DNA from: Pedobacter nanyangensis | GTDB lineage: Bacteria > Bacteroidota > Bacteroidia > Sphingobacteriales > Sphingobacteriaceae | Length of the DNA stretch: 64,000 nucleotides | Direction: 5' to 3' | Assembly: GCF_003313505.1 (NCBI RefSeq) | Contig: NZ_QMHO01000011.1 | Location: 99,177 to 163,176, forward strand | Shown: positions 44,339 to 53,395 of the stretch, one piece after another | Layout: each line of letters starts with the position of its first letter | Position numbering within the stretch: position 1 is the stretch's first letter | Notes under the pieces: generated by a model | What the model saw: only the letters and a program-made list of their open reading frames with translations | Told to the model about the DNA's origin: nothing | Database searches by the model: none | Made by a program: the position numbers and the translations under genes

Positions 44339-45262
44339 TTATTTTTTGTTATTAGTTTTAAAGTTAAATTCTCTTTCTGCTACTTTATGAGGTCCTAGAC
44401 CCGATTTAAGTACTATTAATTGTCCACGAGGGCTTGATAACCAAGTTGCAAAACCCGTGCCTAAACCATTTGTTCCTTCTGCATTGATCAGGTAAACGTT
44501 TCTCAAAAAGGGATATTTTCCGTTGATCAAATTTTCTTGGGTAGGCTTATAATAGGCATCCGACCCATTTTTACCGGCTAAGTTTTTAACTGCTAAGGCC
44601 TTAACACCTGATAAAAAAGGAGAAGAAACTTTAACATTTTTTAACAACCAGTTTACGCCAATTACGCCAATGTAGCCTTCATTTTCTGCCACATATTTAA
44701 TCACGTCATTCGTTGTTTTCAGGGTGTAAACTCCTTCTTTTGGCAACTGCTTTATTTTAGCCGAGTCGATAAAATATCTAATTGTGCTAGAGTAGGCATT
44801 GTCAAAAACCAATTTCTTACCGGTTTTAGAAATTCCCTTCATGATATCATAGGCCTGCTCGGCTGTAATAGTGCTGTCGGCATCGTTCTTCTTGACAATC
44901 AGTGCCAATCCATCTATAGCAAACCGATCTGTATAGATACGACTTTGTTTTTGTTTATAAAAATTATCCTCTCCGGGTTTTAACATTCTTGAAAGCACAA
45001 GCATCTTGATTTCGCCCTTTCTAAACCTTGGGATAATCTCATTTTCGTTTCCGGCAACAACAGCTATCGTTGCCGAAGGATAGTCAGATTTGAAAACAGC
45101 TATCTGATCATCCAAAATTTGGGCATAGGTTTCATCAACCAATATCGTTGTTTTTCCAGAAGTCCGCGAATCGCCAACCGTATCTTTGTTTGTTTTTCTC
45201 TTGCAGGAAAGACAGGCAAATGTTAAAAGTAATGCGAGCGCTAAAGCTGATGCTTTTCTCAT
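44339..45262 (-). CDS. PstS-like substrate-binding lipoprotein
   Basis: 307 residues. The N-terminus has a signal peptide ending in CLSC, a probable lipid-anchored Cys (Cys20). The rest resembles phosphate-type periplasmic binding proteins (ISKTGKKLVFDNAYSSTIRY, LINGKYPFLRNVYLINAEG). No pstCAB genes are near, so it may not serve phosphate uptake. Its coupling to the tonB group suggests envelope function. Overlaps the preceding small gene by four bases (ATGA). Confidence 0.8.
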   Translation of the reverse strand: MRKASALALALLLTFACLSCKRKTNKDTVGDSRTSGKTTILVDETYAQILDDQIAVFKSDYPSATIAVVAGNENEIIPRFRKGEIKMLVLSRMLKPGEDNFYKQKQSRIYTDRFAIDGLALIVKKNDADSTITAEQAYDIMKGISKTGKKLVFDNAYSSTIRYFIDSAKIKQLPKEGVYTLKTTNDVIKYVAENEGYIGVIGVNWLLKNVKVSSPFLSGVKALAVKNLAGKNGSDAYYKPTQENLINGKYPFLRNVYLINAEGTNGLGTGFATWLSSPRGQLIVLKSGLGPHKVAEREFNFKTNNKK

Positions 45263-45498
45263 TCTGTTCTGTGATCTCTAATTATTCTAAAAAATCTAAT
45301 CGTTGCGTAAACAATCAATACAATGCCAAAGGCGATACGGTACTTTTGAGGAAATTTCAGTGGATCTAAATTCAAAAGCTCACCCCAAAACATTACCACA
45401 ACGGCCAAAGCGCAGAAGATAAAAATCATCGCAACCCCTAAAATAAACAGAAATCGCTGTTGAGGCGATTTCTGTTTGAAAGTATCTAAATTAAACAT
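45259..45498 (-). CDS. small two-helix membrane protein
   Basis: 79 residues with two membrane segments: RFLFILGVAMIFIFCALAVV and IAFGIVLIVYATIRFF. Nothing else is recognisable. It is embedded between tonB (six-base gap) and the PstS-like gene (four-base overlap), so it is a real cotranscribed gene; a helper of the Ton complex is one guess. Confidence 0.72.
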   Translation of the reverse strand: MFNLDTFKQKSPQQRFLFILGVAMIFIFCALAVVVMFWGELLNLDPLKFPQKYRIAFGIVLIVYATIRFFRIIRDHRTE

Positions 45499-45504
45499 GC
45501 TTAA

Positions 45505-46320
45505 CTATTGTTGCAAGCTAAATTTAATTGGGATGTTATATTTAACACGCACCGGTTTACCGTTTTGCATACCTGGGTTCCAACGTTTACTCAGTTTCAA
45601 TACACGAACTGCTTCTTCATCGGTTCCATATCCAAGTTTTCTATCAATTTTGATATCCGTTAGCGATCCATCTTTTTCTACGGTGAAAGAAACGAACACG
45701 TTACCTTGAATATTGTTCTCCGCAGCCATTGGAGGATACTTGATATTATCGCTCAAGAATTTATAGAACTTCTCGATACCGCCTGGAAACATTGGAGGGT
45801 TTTCCATACTTACAAAGCTGTAAACGGTATTATCTTCTACTACTACCGCTTGTTTAGGGCCTTCACCTGCGGCGGTAATTTGCACTACGTCTGCAGTTGG
45901 GTCACCTTCAATGGTTCTTTGTCCGGGGTCGGCTTTTTTCAAATCCTCAACGGTTGGTGGTTTTTCGTCACGCACTTCGTTATCTGGTTTAACGATTGGC
46001 GGCGGGAATTTCACCTGGTCTTGCTTTGGTGGAGGTGGCTCTACCGGTGGCGGAGTTTTCACCTCTGGGTTAATTGGTGGGGGTGGTTGCATTACCACCT
46101 CGGTCACTGTCTCTTTTGGAGGTTCAGGAACCATTCCTTTCAACAAGGCATATAGCTTTGGAGCCAGGAAAAGGAAGATGAATATTGCCGAAGCAATAAA
46201 CAGTGATTTGGTTGTATTCCAAGCATTGGTCTGGCGAAGCTCGTAAGCTCCGTAGGCCTTGTTCTTTTTGGCGAACACAACGTCAATCCATTCCTTATTA
46301 AATAAATCTATTTTAGACAT
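45505..46320 (-). CDS. tonB: energy transducer TonB
   Basis: 271 residues. One membrane helix near residues 38-58 (SLFIASAIFIFLFLAP), a proline-rich spacer (PPPPINPEVKTPPPVEPPP), and a C-terminal TonB domain (VFVSFTVEKDGSLTDIKI, KRWNPGMQNGKPVRVKYNIP). It carries proton-motive-force energy from ExbB/ExbD to outer-membrane receptors of the SusC type. The N-terminal GAYELRQTN segment is typical of Bacteroidota TonB. Confidence 0.93.
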   Translation of the reverse strand: MSKIDLFNKEWIDVVFAKKNKAYGAYELRQTNAWNTTKSLFIASAIFIFLFLAPKLYALLKGMVPEPPKETVTEVVMQPPPPINPEVKTPPPVEPPPPKQDQVKFPPPIVKPDNEVRDEKPPTVEDLKKADPGQRTIEGDPTADVVQITAAGEGPKQAVVVEDNTVYSFVSMENPPMFPGGIEKFYKFLSDNIKYPPMAAENNIQGNVFVSFTVEKDGSLTDIKIDRKLGYGTDEEAVRVLKLSKRWNPGMQNGKPVRVKYNIPIKFSLQQ

Positions 46321-46349
46321 TGCTCAATTTTTTATTTGTTATCAACTCG

Positions 46350-46895
46350 TTATAAAATCCCTTTGGATTTCATAAAATCTCTTTCGCTATCTAAAAGATG
46401 CTTAGGATCGTCGTCAACAGCTGGAGCGTTGATATTTGTTTTAGTGATATTGATCTCGTCCATGATGTCTACAAAGTTTTTGTAAGTAGCTCCATCGGTA
46501 GGCTTAACAATAATCACAATATCTCTACCACTTGCATCTTTTACGTCCTTCTTGTTCTTTAACAATGAAGCTCTAATATCATTATATCCTTCAATTGTTG
46601 GAGCCGATTTACCAGCCTCGCCCATATACCAAGCAATCCTATCGTTTTTACCTAATAAAATGGTCATCGTCTGCGACTCTCTAAGTTCAAGCCTGTTCTC
46701 ATCCTTTGCGTCCTTGTCAGGCTTTGCAATATCCATTGCCTGAGGTTTAGATAAAGACGTGGTTAACATGAAGAAAGTAATCAAAAGGAACGCTAAGTCT
46801 ACCATCGCCGTTAAATCGACTTTAGTAGAGGCCTTCTTGCTTCTTACCTTTCCACCTTTACCGCCGTCCTTACCGGAGGTATCTAATTCTGCCAT
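46350..46895 (-). CDS. exbD: ExbD/TolR biopolymer transport protein (first of two)
   Basis: 181 residues, one N-terminal membrane helix with the proton-path Asp in VDLTAMVDLAFLLITFFM, then a periplasmic domain with IVIIVKPTDGATYKNFVDIM. Lies ten bases after the second exbD. It is closer to the orphan exbD at 53.4-53.9 kb than to its neighbour. Confidence 0.92.
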   Translation of the reverse strand: MAELDTSGKDGGKGGKVRSKKASTKVDLTAMVDLAFLLITFFMLTTSLSKPQAMDIAKPDKDAKDENRLELRESQTMTILLGKNDRIAWYMGEAGKSAPTIEGYNDIRASLLKNKKDVKDASGRDIVIIVKPTDGATYKNFVDIMDEINITKTNINAPAVDDDPKHLLDSERDFMKSKGIL

Positions 46896-46905
46896 TGCTT
46901 AATCT

Positions 46906-47523
46906 CTATTGTGCACCGCCTTCTGACGATGTAATTAAACTAAATTTGTTAATTTTTTGCTTTTGCAGTAAGTCAACAACTTTTCTAACGGTTGGATATT
47001 CTTCGTTGGCATTACCTTTAATGCTCAAACGCATATCTATGCCGTGTAGTTCAGAAGTAGCATATCTAGCTTCCTTGATCCAGTTGAACAACTCATTGTT
47101 GGTGGTTGAGTCCATTGGAATACCTGACTGTATGCCTGACTTGGAGCGCTGCTCGCCGTTCATAGCCAAAAACTGCTTCATATTACCCATTGGTACACCG
47201 AAAGCGGAAACTACTGCAAACTTTTTAGCCTCTTCTTCGGAAAACGTTTGGCCATAAAGGTTTGCCATTCTCGCAAGTGTTGCTTTTTTCACATCTTGGC
47301 CGATGATTTCCAAGAACACCTTGCCTTTACCTATACTTACGATAGAGATGTCTTTATCAGGCATTTTAAACTGCACTGAAGAAGATGGCGTAGTGATCTC
47401 TAGGGGATCTGGCTGACGAGCAGTGGCTGTTAAGATAAAGAAAGTAAGCAACAGGAACGACACGTCGCACATGGCTGTCATATCGATCGAGGTACTACTC
47501 CTTTTAACTTTTGCTTTACCCAT
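46906..47523 (-). CDS. exbD: ExbD/TolR biopolymer transport protein (second of two)
   Basis: 205 residues. The membrane helix is IDMTAMCDVSFLLLTFFIL with the conserved Asp; a periplasmic domain follows, with a longer middle insert than the neighbour copy. Having two ExbD types next to one ExbB is usual in this phylum and may form a mixed dimer. Confidence 0.92.
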   Translation of the reverse strand: MGKAKVKRSSTSIDMTAMCDVSFLLLTFFILTATARQPDPLEITTPSSSVQFKMPDKDISIVSIGKGKVFLEIIGQDVKKATLARMANLYGQTFSEEEAKKFAVVSAFGVPMGNMKQFLAMNGEQRSKSGIQSGIPMDSTTNNELFNWIKEARYATSELHGIDMRLSIKGNANEEYPTVRKVVDLLQKQKINKFSLITSSEGGAQ

Positions 47524-47604
47524 AATCTAAATTATTAATATTTTAACTAATGATGCTATTTGTTCCGGTTTTCCATAAAGCCGGCAAAAGAAAATAAAAT
47601 AATT

Positions 47605-48489
47605 TTATTTATGTGTACTTGCGTAAGTTTGGATTATGCTGAAACCAGCTTCATCAATAGCATAAGTTAATTTATCAATTTTAGATGTAAGGATGTTGTA
47701 CATGATGATCGCTAAGGTTGAAGTACCGATACCAGTTGCTGTATTGATAAGTGCCTCAGAAATACCTGTTGCAAGAGCCGCTTGGTCAGGAGCACCTGAG
47801 TTAGCTAAACCACCAAACGCCTTGATCATACCTGTTACAGTACCTAATAGACCTGTTAATGTACCTACAGAAACCAATGTAGCAATAATGGTTAGGTTTT
47901 GCTCCAACATAGGCATTTCTAAAGCGGTTGCTTCTTCAATATCTTTTTGAATAGCTACAATTGACTGCTCTACGTCTAAGTTGGTGTCAACTTCTACTTC
48001 GCTATATTTTTTAAGACCTGATTTAATTACATTGGCCACAGACCCTTGTTGTTTATCACACTCTGCTACTGCTGCTTGGATGTTTCCTGAGCTCAAGAAC
48101 GATTGGATTTTTTTGATAAATGATTCTAAGCTTCCTTTACCAGTTGCCTTACCAATAACGATTAAACGCTCAATTGAGAAAACGAATACCATTAAAAGCA
48201 TACCCATTAAGATAGGCACAATAAAACCGCCTTTGAAAGCCATACCGCCATAGTTACCTGGGTGAGGAAGATAGGCGTGAGTATCGTCATTGTAGAAAGC
48301 TAGGGATAATTGGCTATTAGCTTTAGCTACGTCTTCTGGAATGTTAAAGTTAGATGGTTTACCTAATACGAAGATAAAAAGCGTTACACCAATGAGAATA
48401 CAGATTGGGATAACTAGGGTAGCAAATAAGTTAGACGCTGTTGCGCTGCTCTCTTTTTTAGCTGGTGTAGGTTTTGGTGCGTTTGCCAT
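47605..48489 (-). CDS. exbB: ExbB/MotA/TolQ family proton channel protein
   Basis: 294 residues. Three membrane helices: one near residues 22-45, a second from GFIVPILMGMLLMVFVFSIE, and the pair LTIIATLVSVGTLTGLLGTVTGM. The TGIGTSTLAIIMYN and GISEALINTATG segments give the conserved channel Thr/Ala row. First gene of the Ton operon, with a promoter upstream. Confidence 0.93.
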   Translation of the reverse strand: MANAPKPTPAKKESSATASNLFATLVIPICILIGVTLFIFVLGKPSNFNIPEDVAKANSQLSLAFYNDDTHAYLPHPGNYGGMAFKGGFIVPILMGMLLMVFVFSIERLIVIGKATGKGSLESFIKKIQSFLSSGNIQAAVAECDKQQGSVANVIKSGLKKYSEVEVDTNLDVEQSIVAIQKDIEEATALEMPMLEQNLTIIATLVSVGTLTGLLGTVTGMIKAFGGLANSGAPDQAALATGISEALINTATGIGTSTLAIIMYNILTSKIDKLTYAIDEAGFSIIQTYASTHK

Positions 48490-48586
48490 TTTTTTAATTT
48501 TTAGTTTTAGTACTTGTTTTTTAAATTTCTAATTAAATAAATAAGTTAATACACTCAACGCAGCGTAGGCCGAATTGTTGCGGAAG

Positions 48587-48616
48587 CAAATTTATAATTT
48601 TGATTTAAATTACAAA
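48587..48616 (-). promoter_or_regulatory. promoter of the exbB-exbD-exbD-tonB operon
   Basis: Minus strand: TTTG at 48616-48613, 18 bases, TAAATTTG at 48594-48587. The leader to exbB is about 90 bases. Confidence 0.6.
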
Positions 48617-48679
48617 TTAAATATTCATTACACAATTAATTCGTTACTTACGCCGCATTGGGAAATGCGCATAACTAAA

Positions 48680-48704
48680 AAAGATTGCCTTTGAGGCAAT
48701 CTTT
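48680..48704 (-). terminator. terminator of pckA
   Basis: Perfect ten-bp stem AAAGATTGCC / GGCAATCTTT with a five-base loop, followed by a T run on the minus strand, about 58 bases after the pckA stop. Confidence 0.85.
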
Positions 48705-48762
48705 CCGCAATTAAAACTAAAAATTTAATCAAATGCAAATTTTTGCAAGAAAAAAAAACGTA

Positions 48763-50367
48763 TTAGGCAATAATTTCCGCAAGTTTCGGCATCCCTTTTT
48801 TCATTTCGTCATCTGCAAATTCCTCAAAATCTTTGAAGTTGCTCAGAAATGCCTGTGCCAGTTCATTAGCCTTTGTATCATAGTGTTGCGGATTGCTCCA
48901 AGTATTTTTGGGGTTCAATACCTCCGAAGGCACGTGACTACATGTATTGGGCATTGCTAGGCCAAAGATGGGATGATGGCTGAATCCGACATTTTCCAGT
49001 TCGCCGTTCAGCGCAGCAGTAATCATGGCACGGGTATAAGACAGCTTCATTCTGTTGCCAACGCCAAAAGGGCCACCACTCCAGCCGGTATTTACCAACC
49101 ATACATTTACCTGATGTTTTTTCATTTTTTCGCCCAGCAGTTTGGCATAGGCGGTTGGATGTAGGGGCAAGAAAGCTTTACCAAAACAAGCTGAAAAAGT
49201 CAATTGCGGCTCGGTTACTCCTGTTTCAGTGCCGGCCACTTTTGCGGTGTATCCTGAAATAAAATGGAACATGGCCTGTCCTGGTGTTAATTTAGATATG
49301 GGAGGCAGTACGCCAAAAGCATCAGCCGTTAAAAAGAAAATATTTTTTGGGATTGGCGCTATAGATGTTTCCAAGGCATTATCGATATGATGCATTGGAT
49401 AGGCCACCCGGGTATTTTCGGTTTTCTCGATATTAGAAAAATCAACTGTCCGGGTAGCTGGGAAATAGTTGATGTTCTCCAACAATGCCCCAAATTTGAT
49501 CGCATTAAAAATTTGTGGTTCTTTCTCGGCGGTTAAATCAACACATTTGGCGTAGCAGCCGCCTTCAAAATTAAAGATACTGTCTTCGCCCCAGCCATGC
49601 TCATCATCCCCTACCAAAGCTCTATGGGGATCTGCGGAAAGTGTTGTTTTCCCGGTTCCGGACAGGCCGAAGAAAACGGCAGAATCACCATTCTTGCCCA
49701 CATTTGCGGAGCAGTGCATCGATAAGGTATTCCGTTGCTCCGGCAGTATATAGTTCAATACCGAAAAAATCCCTTTTTTAATTTCTCCGGTATAGGCTGT
49801 ACCTCCTATTAAGATGATTTTTTTTGAAAAATTAAGGATAGAGAAATTTTCCTGCCTGGTCCCATCCGTTTGCGGGTTAGCTAAAAAAGATGGAATGGCA
49901 ATAATGGTCCACTCTGGCTGCGCCGGTAGCTCCTGGTTCCCATATCTCAAAAAAAGGTTGTTGGCAAATATGTTCTGGAAGGCATATTCAGTAATTACCC
50001 TGATACTGATGCTATAATCCTTATCGGCACAGGCATAAGCATCTCTTACATAAACCTGCTTATGCTGCAGATACGCAAGCATTTTTTGGTAAAGCAAATC
50101 AAAGTATTGCGTGCTTATTTTAATATTAATGTCGCCCCACCATACGGTGTCATTGGTAACATCATCACTAACAATAAATCTGTCTTTTGGTGAGCGGCCC
50201 TTAAATTTACCCGTGTCGATGGCTAATGCGCCTGAATCGGCTAGGGAACCTTCCCCGTTTTTGATTGCCTCCTCTACTAGTTCTGGCACGCTCAGCTGAT
50301 ATTTAAACTGCAGCGAAGCCAAACCCAGATAATCTAGCTGAGGCTTTTGGATACTATATTTGGTCAT
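48763..50367 (-). CDS. pckA: phosphoenolpyruvate carboxykinase (ATP)
   Basis: 534 residues. Converts oxaloacetate and ATP to phosphoenolpyruvate and CO2, the first step of gluconeogenesis. P-loop FGLSGTGKTTLSADPHRALVG and the preceding GGTAYTGEIKKGIFSV are the ATP-type signatures. WGEDSIFNFEGGCYAK and NTGWSGGPFGVGNRM are also conserved. Single-gene transcript, with a -7 element in front and a terminator behind. Confidence 0.97.
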   Translation of the reverse strand: MTKYSIQKPQLDYLGLASLQFKYQLSVPELVEEAIKNGEGSLADSGALAIDTGKFKGRSPKDRFIVSDDVTNDTVWWGDINIKISTQYFDLLYQKMLAYLQHKQVYVRDAYACADKDYSISIRVITEYAFQNIFANNLFLRYGNQELPAQPEWTIIAIPSFLANPQTDGTRQENFSILNFSKKIILIGGTAYTGEIKKGIFSVLNYILPEQRNTLSMHCSANVGKNGDSAVFFGLSGTGKTTLSADPHRALVGDDEHGWGEDSIFNFEGGCYAKCVDLTAEKEPQIFNAIKFGALLENINYFPATRTVDFSNIEKTENTRVAYPMHHIDNALETSIAPIPKNIFFLTADAFGVLPPISKLTPGQAMFHFISGYTAKVAGTETGVTEPQLTFSACFGKAFLPLHPTAYAKLLGEKMKKHQVNVWLVNTGWSGGPFGVGNRMKLSYTRAMITAALNGELENVGFSHHPIFGLAMPNTCSHVPSEVLNPKNTWSNPQHYDTKANELAQAFLSNFKDFEEFADDEMKKGMPKLAEIIA

Positions 50368-50388
50368 ATTTTTGGTTTAAATATCCCG

Positions 50389-50396
50389 CAAAGCTA
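50389..50396 (-). promoter_or_regulatory. Bacteroidota -7 element for pckA
   Basis: Minus strand TAGCTTTG fits TAnnTTTG, 22 bases before the start. A TTG at the usual distance is not clear. Confidence 0.45.
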
Positions 50397-50502
50397 AGTA
50401 GATATTTATGCAAAAAATGCCATATTTAGATAATTTTTTTACTTATTGTGGCAATTACACTAAGGAATAAACAATTGTTTTTCAGCAACTTACAAATAAA
50501 AT

Positions 50503-50859
50503 CTATCCTCCAGACTTCTTCACTTTATAGCCCTCTTTTTGAAGATGTAAAAACACTTTTTCTTTAAAATCGCCCTGCAGGATAATCTCGCCGTCTTTGG
50601 CGCTTCCGCCAACTCCACATTTGGTTTTAAGGGTTTTGGTCAGCTTCTCCAAATCGGCCTCCGTACCAATAAAACCCGTAACCAGGGTCACTGTTTTCCC
50701 GCCCCTGTTTTTCCGGTCTAACATCACCCTCAAATCTTGTTGAGCATTGGGCAGTGTTTGCTGCTCTTCCGTTTGCTGATTTTCATAAACAAAATCAGGA
50801 TCGGTAGAAAACATGATTCCGCTGAAATCATTAAAGGTATTTTTCTTTTGCTTGCTCAT
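50503..50859 (-). CDS. SUI1/YciH-like translation initiation factor
   Basis: 118 residues. The SUI1 domain holds GGKTVTLVTGFIG, LKTKCGVGGSAKDGEI and LQGDFKEKV. The bacterial YciH proteins help choose start codons; the exact role here is not known. The first 50 residues are charged and probably flexible. It runs leftward, 67 bases after the lipid kinase gene. Confidence 0.9.
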   Translation of the reverse strand: MSKQKKNTFNDFSGIMFSTDPDFVYENQQTEEQQTLPNAQQDLRVMLDRKNRGGKTVTLVTGFIGTEADLEKLTKTLKTKCGVGGSAKDGEIILQGDFKEKVFLHLQKEGYKVKKSGG

Positions 50860-50926
50860 GGTATTAGGAACTGGTGGTTAGGGATTAGTGGATAGTGCCA
50901 GTACAGTGTACATGGATTCGTTAAAA

Positions 50927-51811
50927 TTAGTTGCTTAGTATCTTTAACGATGCTGGGATTATCTTTATTTCAAGCTCTTCGCCAAGTTTCAAAGGTTCGC
51001 CATCCAGGTGCACGGCATCAGCCGCCATACGTTTTATTTTAATATGCTTTCCTCTGATGATTTTGACTAAACTTGATCGATGTGTTTTTGCGGTAATCAT
51101 TTGAAACGCCAAAACGGGCAATTTCACCAAAGAAATGGGATGTATGATGCAAACATCTAAGTAACCGTCTGTTAAAGATGATTTGGGGGAGATGTAAACA
51201 TTGTTACCATATTGCGATGAATTGGCAATACTAATGGCAAAGGCCGAGTTATCATATGCCTCCCCATCAATCTCAATATGATAGGGCTGCGCCTTATAAG
51301 TGGTAATTTCTTTAAACCCAAGCTCTACGTAACTTTTTAGTCCCCGCTTTTTGTTGCCGGCAAAAACCGAACTTAAATGGGCATCGAATCCCATCCCTGC
51401 CATGTTAAAAAACTTTCTGCCATTTAATTCGGCAGTGTCTATGACCCGTGGTTTGGCCGTATTGATTAGGGCGATGGCTTTTTTTGCGCTCAGCGGGATA
51501 TTTAAGAAACGTGCCAAGCCATTGCCCGAGCCAAAAGGAACAATAGCCAACGATTTATCGCTGTGCACCAATTTGCTGGCAACTTCGTTGATGGTACCAT
51601 CGCCGCCCACGGCAACAATAACATCGTACTCCTTCTTCTCTGCTTCTTCAGCCAGCTCAGCTGCATGGCCAACGTACTCGGTGAAGGCATATATAGGCGC
51701 ATACTTATCCTTGTCCAAAAACTGATCGATCAAAGCTGGCAGATCGGTCTTCTTTTTGCCTCCCGAAATAGGATTAATGATGAAAAGGATATTAGACTTG
51801 TTTTGCGACAT
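50927..51811 (-). CDS. diacylglycerol kinase family lipid kinase
   Basis: 294 residues. The nucleotide loop VAVGGDGTINEVASKL and PFGSGNGLARFLNIP are the DAGK/YegS catalytic core; a beta-sandwich C-terminal half follows, ending in DAVHLDGEPLK. It phosphorylates a lipid (diacylglycerol, or another alcohol) at the inner membrane. Starts divergent to metK. Confidence 0.9.
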   Translation of the reverse strand: MSQNKSNILFIINPISGGKKKTDLPALIDQFLDKDKYAPIYAFTEYVGHAAELAEEAEKKEYDVIVAVGGDGTINEVASKLVHSDKSLAIVPFGSGNGLARFLNIPLSAKKAIALINTAKPRVIDTAELNGRKFFNMAGMGFDAHLSSVFAGNKKRGLKSYVELGFKEITTYKAQPYHIEIDGEAYDNSAFAISIANSSQYGNNVYISPKSSLTDGYLDVCIIHPISLVKLPVLAFQMITAKTHRSSLVKIIRGKHIKIKRMAADAVHLDGEPLKLGEELEIKIIPASLKILSN

Positions 51812-51843
51812 AAATAATTAGCGCACAAAATAATTGATAATTT

Positions 51844-51874
51844 TTGAGTATTAAAATTTATTGTAGTAGTTTTG
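51844..51874 (+). promoter_or_regulatory. metK promoter
   Basis: TTG at 51844-51846, 20 bases, TAGTTTTG at 51867-51874. Transcription should begin near 51880, right at the 5' edge of the riboswitch. Confidence 0.6.
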
Positions 51875-51882
51875 CAGCATTA

Positions 51883-51950
51883 AAGTGGACTGATTTGCTA
51901 ATGCCGAAAGTTTCGGGACTGATTGCAACCACGTAAAAAAAAGTGCTAAT
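51883..51950 (+). promoter_or_regulatory. SAM-II riboswitch upstream of metK
   Basis: The sequence follows the SAM-II pattern: stem GTGG (51885-51888) with CCAC (51929-51932); TGATTTG in the 5' loop strand; ATTGCAACCAC closing the stem; then GTAAAA and AAGTGCTAA as the 3' pseudoknot strand. A five-bp hairpin CCGAA-agt-TTCGG sits in the upper loop. It binds S-adenosylmethionine and lowers expression of the gene that makes it. The metK ATG is 87 bases farther on. A competing AAGTG/CACTT pair (51941-51945 with 51961-51965) could form when SAM is absent (inference). Confidence 0.85.
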
Positions 51951-52036
51951 TCTGTTGCTACACTTCTATTTACAGCCTATCGGGGGCATCAAACACTTTA
52001 TTTTTTTATTGTTTGTTTAATTAATTAAAAAATTAG

Positions 52037-53323
52037 ATGTCTTATTTATTTACATCAGAATCTGTATCTGAAGGTCACCCGGATAAAATTGCCGACCAAA
52101 TTTCGGACGCGTTAATTGATAATTTTTTGGCTTTTGATGCCGAGTCAAAAGTAGCTTGTGAAACATTGGTTACTACAGGACAAGTAATTTTGGCGGGCGA
52201 GGTAAAATCTAAAACCTATTTAGATGTACAACAAATTGCGAGAGATGTGATCAAGAAAATTGGTTACACCAAAAGCGAGTACATGTTCGAAGCCAATTCA
52301 TGCGGTGTCTTGTCTGCTATCCACGAACAATCTCAAGATATTAACCAAGGCGTTGACAGAAGCACTAAAGAAGAGCAGGGTGCCGGCGACCAAGGAATGA
52401 TGTTTGGCTATGCAACCAACGAAACCGAAAATTATATGCCATTGGCACTTGATTTATCGCATGCCCTATTAAGGGAGTTGGCTACGCTAAGGAGAGAGAA
52501 TGCCGAGATTACTTATTTACGCCCTGACGCAAAATCACAGGTTACCCTCGAGTATTCAGACGACAACCAGCCCCAAAGAATTGATGCCATTGTAATTTCT
52601 ACACAGCATGATGACTTTGTGCAGCCTAAATCTGATTCGAAAGAAGACAAGAATGCCGCAAACGAGGAAATGTTGGTTAAAATCAAAAATGATTTAATCT
52701 CTATCTTGATTCCAAGAATTAAAGCTAAATATCCTCAATACGCTCATTTATTTAATGATGATATTACTTACCATATTAACCCAACTGGCGTTTTTGTAAT
52801 TGGTGGGCCGCATGGCGATACTGGTTTAACCGGCAGAAAAATCATTGTAGATACTTATGGTGGCAAAGGAGCGCACGGTGGTGGGGCTTTCTCGGGAAAA
52901 GATCCAAGTAAAGTAGATAGAAGTGCTGCTTATGCTACTCGACACATTGCCAAAAACTTGGTTGCGGCTGGTTTGTGCGATGAAGTTTTAGTGCAGGTTT
53001 CTTATGCTATTGGTGTTGCAAAGCCTACCTCTATCAATGTGGTTACCTATGGAACTTCCAAAGTGGCCTTAACCGATGGGGAAATTAGCAAAAAGGTAGA
53101 ATCTATTTTCGATATGCGCCCTTACTTTATTGAGCAACGCTTGAAATTAAGAAACCCAATTTACAGTGAAACTGCTGCCTATGGGCACATGGGCCGTCAA
53201 CCGGAAACGGTAACTAAAGTTTTCAAATCGCCAAATGGTGAGGAAAAAACAGTTAGCGTTGAGTTGTTTACTTGGGAAAAACTAGATTACGTTGATCAAG
53301 TAAAAGCTGCTTTCGGTTTATAA
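52037..53323 (+). CDS. metK: S-adenosylmethionine synthase
   Basis: 428 residues, makes SAM from methionine and ATP. Conserved parts: SVSEGHPDKIADQISDALID at the start, GAGDQGMMFGYATNET, and GGPHGDTGLTGRKIIVDTYG. It is about 40 residues longer than the E. coli enzyme, mainly through an insert near residue 200 (PKSDSKEDKNAANEEM), which I take to be usual in this phylum. Regulated by the SAM-II riboswitch ahead of it. Confidence 0.97.
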   Translation: MSYLFTSESVSEGHPDKIADQISDALIDNFLAFDAESKVACETLVTTGQVILAGEVKSKTYLDVQQIARDVIKKIGYTKSEYMFEANSCGVLSAIHEQSQDINQGVDRSTKEEQGAGDQGMMFGYATNETENYMPLALDLSHALLRELATLRRENAEITYLRPDAKSQVTLEYSDDNQPQRIDAIVISTQHDDFVQPKSDSKEDKNAANEEMLVKIKNDLISILIPRIKAKYPQYAHLFNDDITYHINPTGVFVIGGPHGDTGLTGRKIIVDTYGGKGAHGGGAFSGKDPSKVDRSAAYATRHIAKNLVAAGLCDEVLVQVSYAIGVAKPTSINVVTYGTSKVALTDGEISKKVESIFDMRPYFIEQRLKLRNPIYSETAAYGHMGRQPETVTKVFKSPNGEEKTVSVELFTWEKLDYVDQVKAAFGL

Positions 53324-53329
53324 TTTTTT

Positions 53330-53385
53330 AACCACATAGAAACATAGGTTAATCTTTCTTGATACATCTATGGTTCTATGTGGTT
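53330..53385. terminator. bidirectional terminator between metK and the orphan exbD
   Basis: An 18-bp stem with one mismatch (53330-53347 with 53368-53385), AT runs on both sides. Serves both convergent transcripts. Confidence 0.82.
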
Positions 53386-53395
53386 TTTAGTTTAG

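Noticed and set aside
45706..46246. Trp- and Gly-rich frames opposite tonB
   Set aside because: Antisense of the proline-rich TonB spacer, which always gives Trp/Gly-rich shadows.
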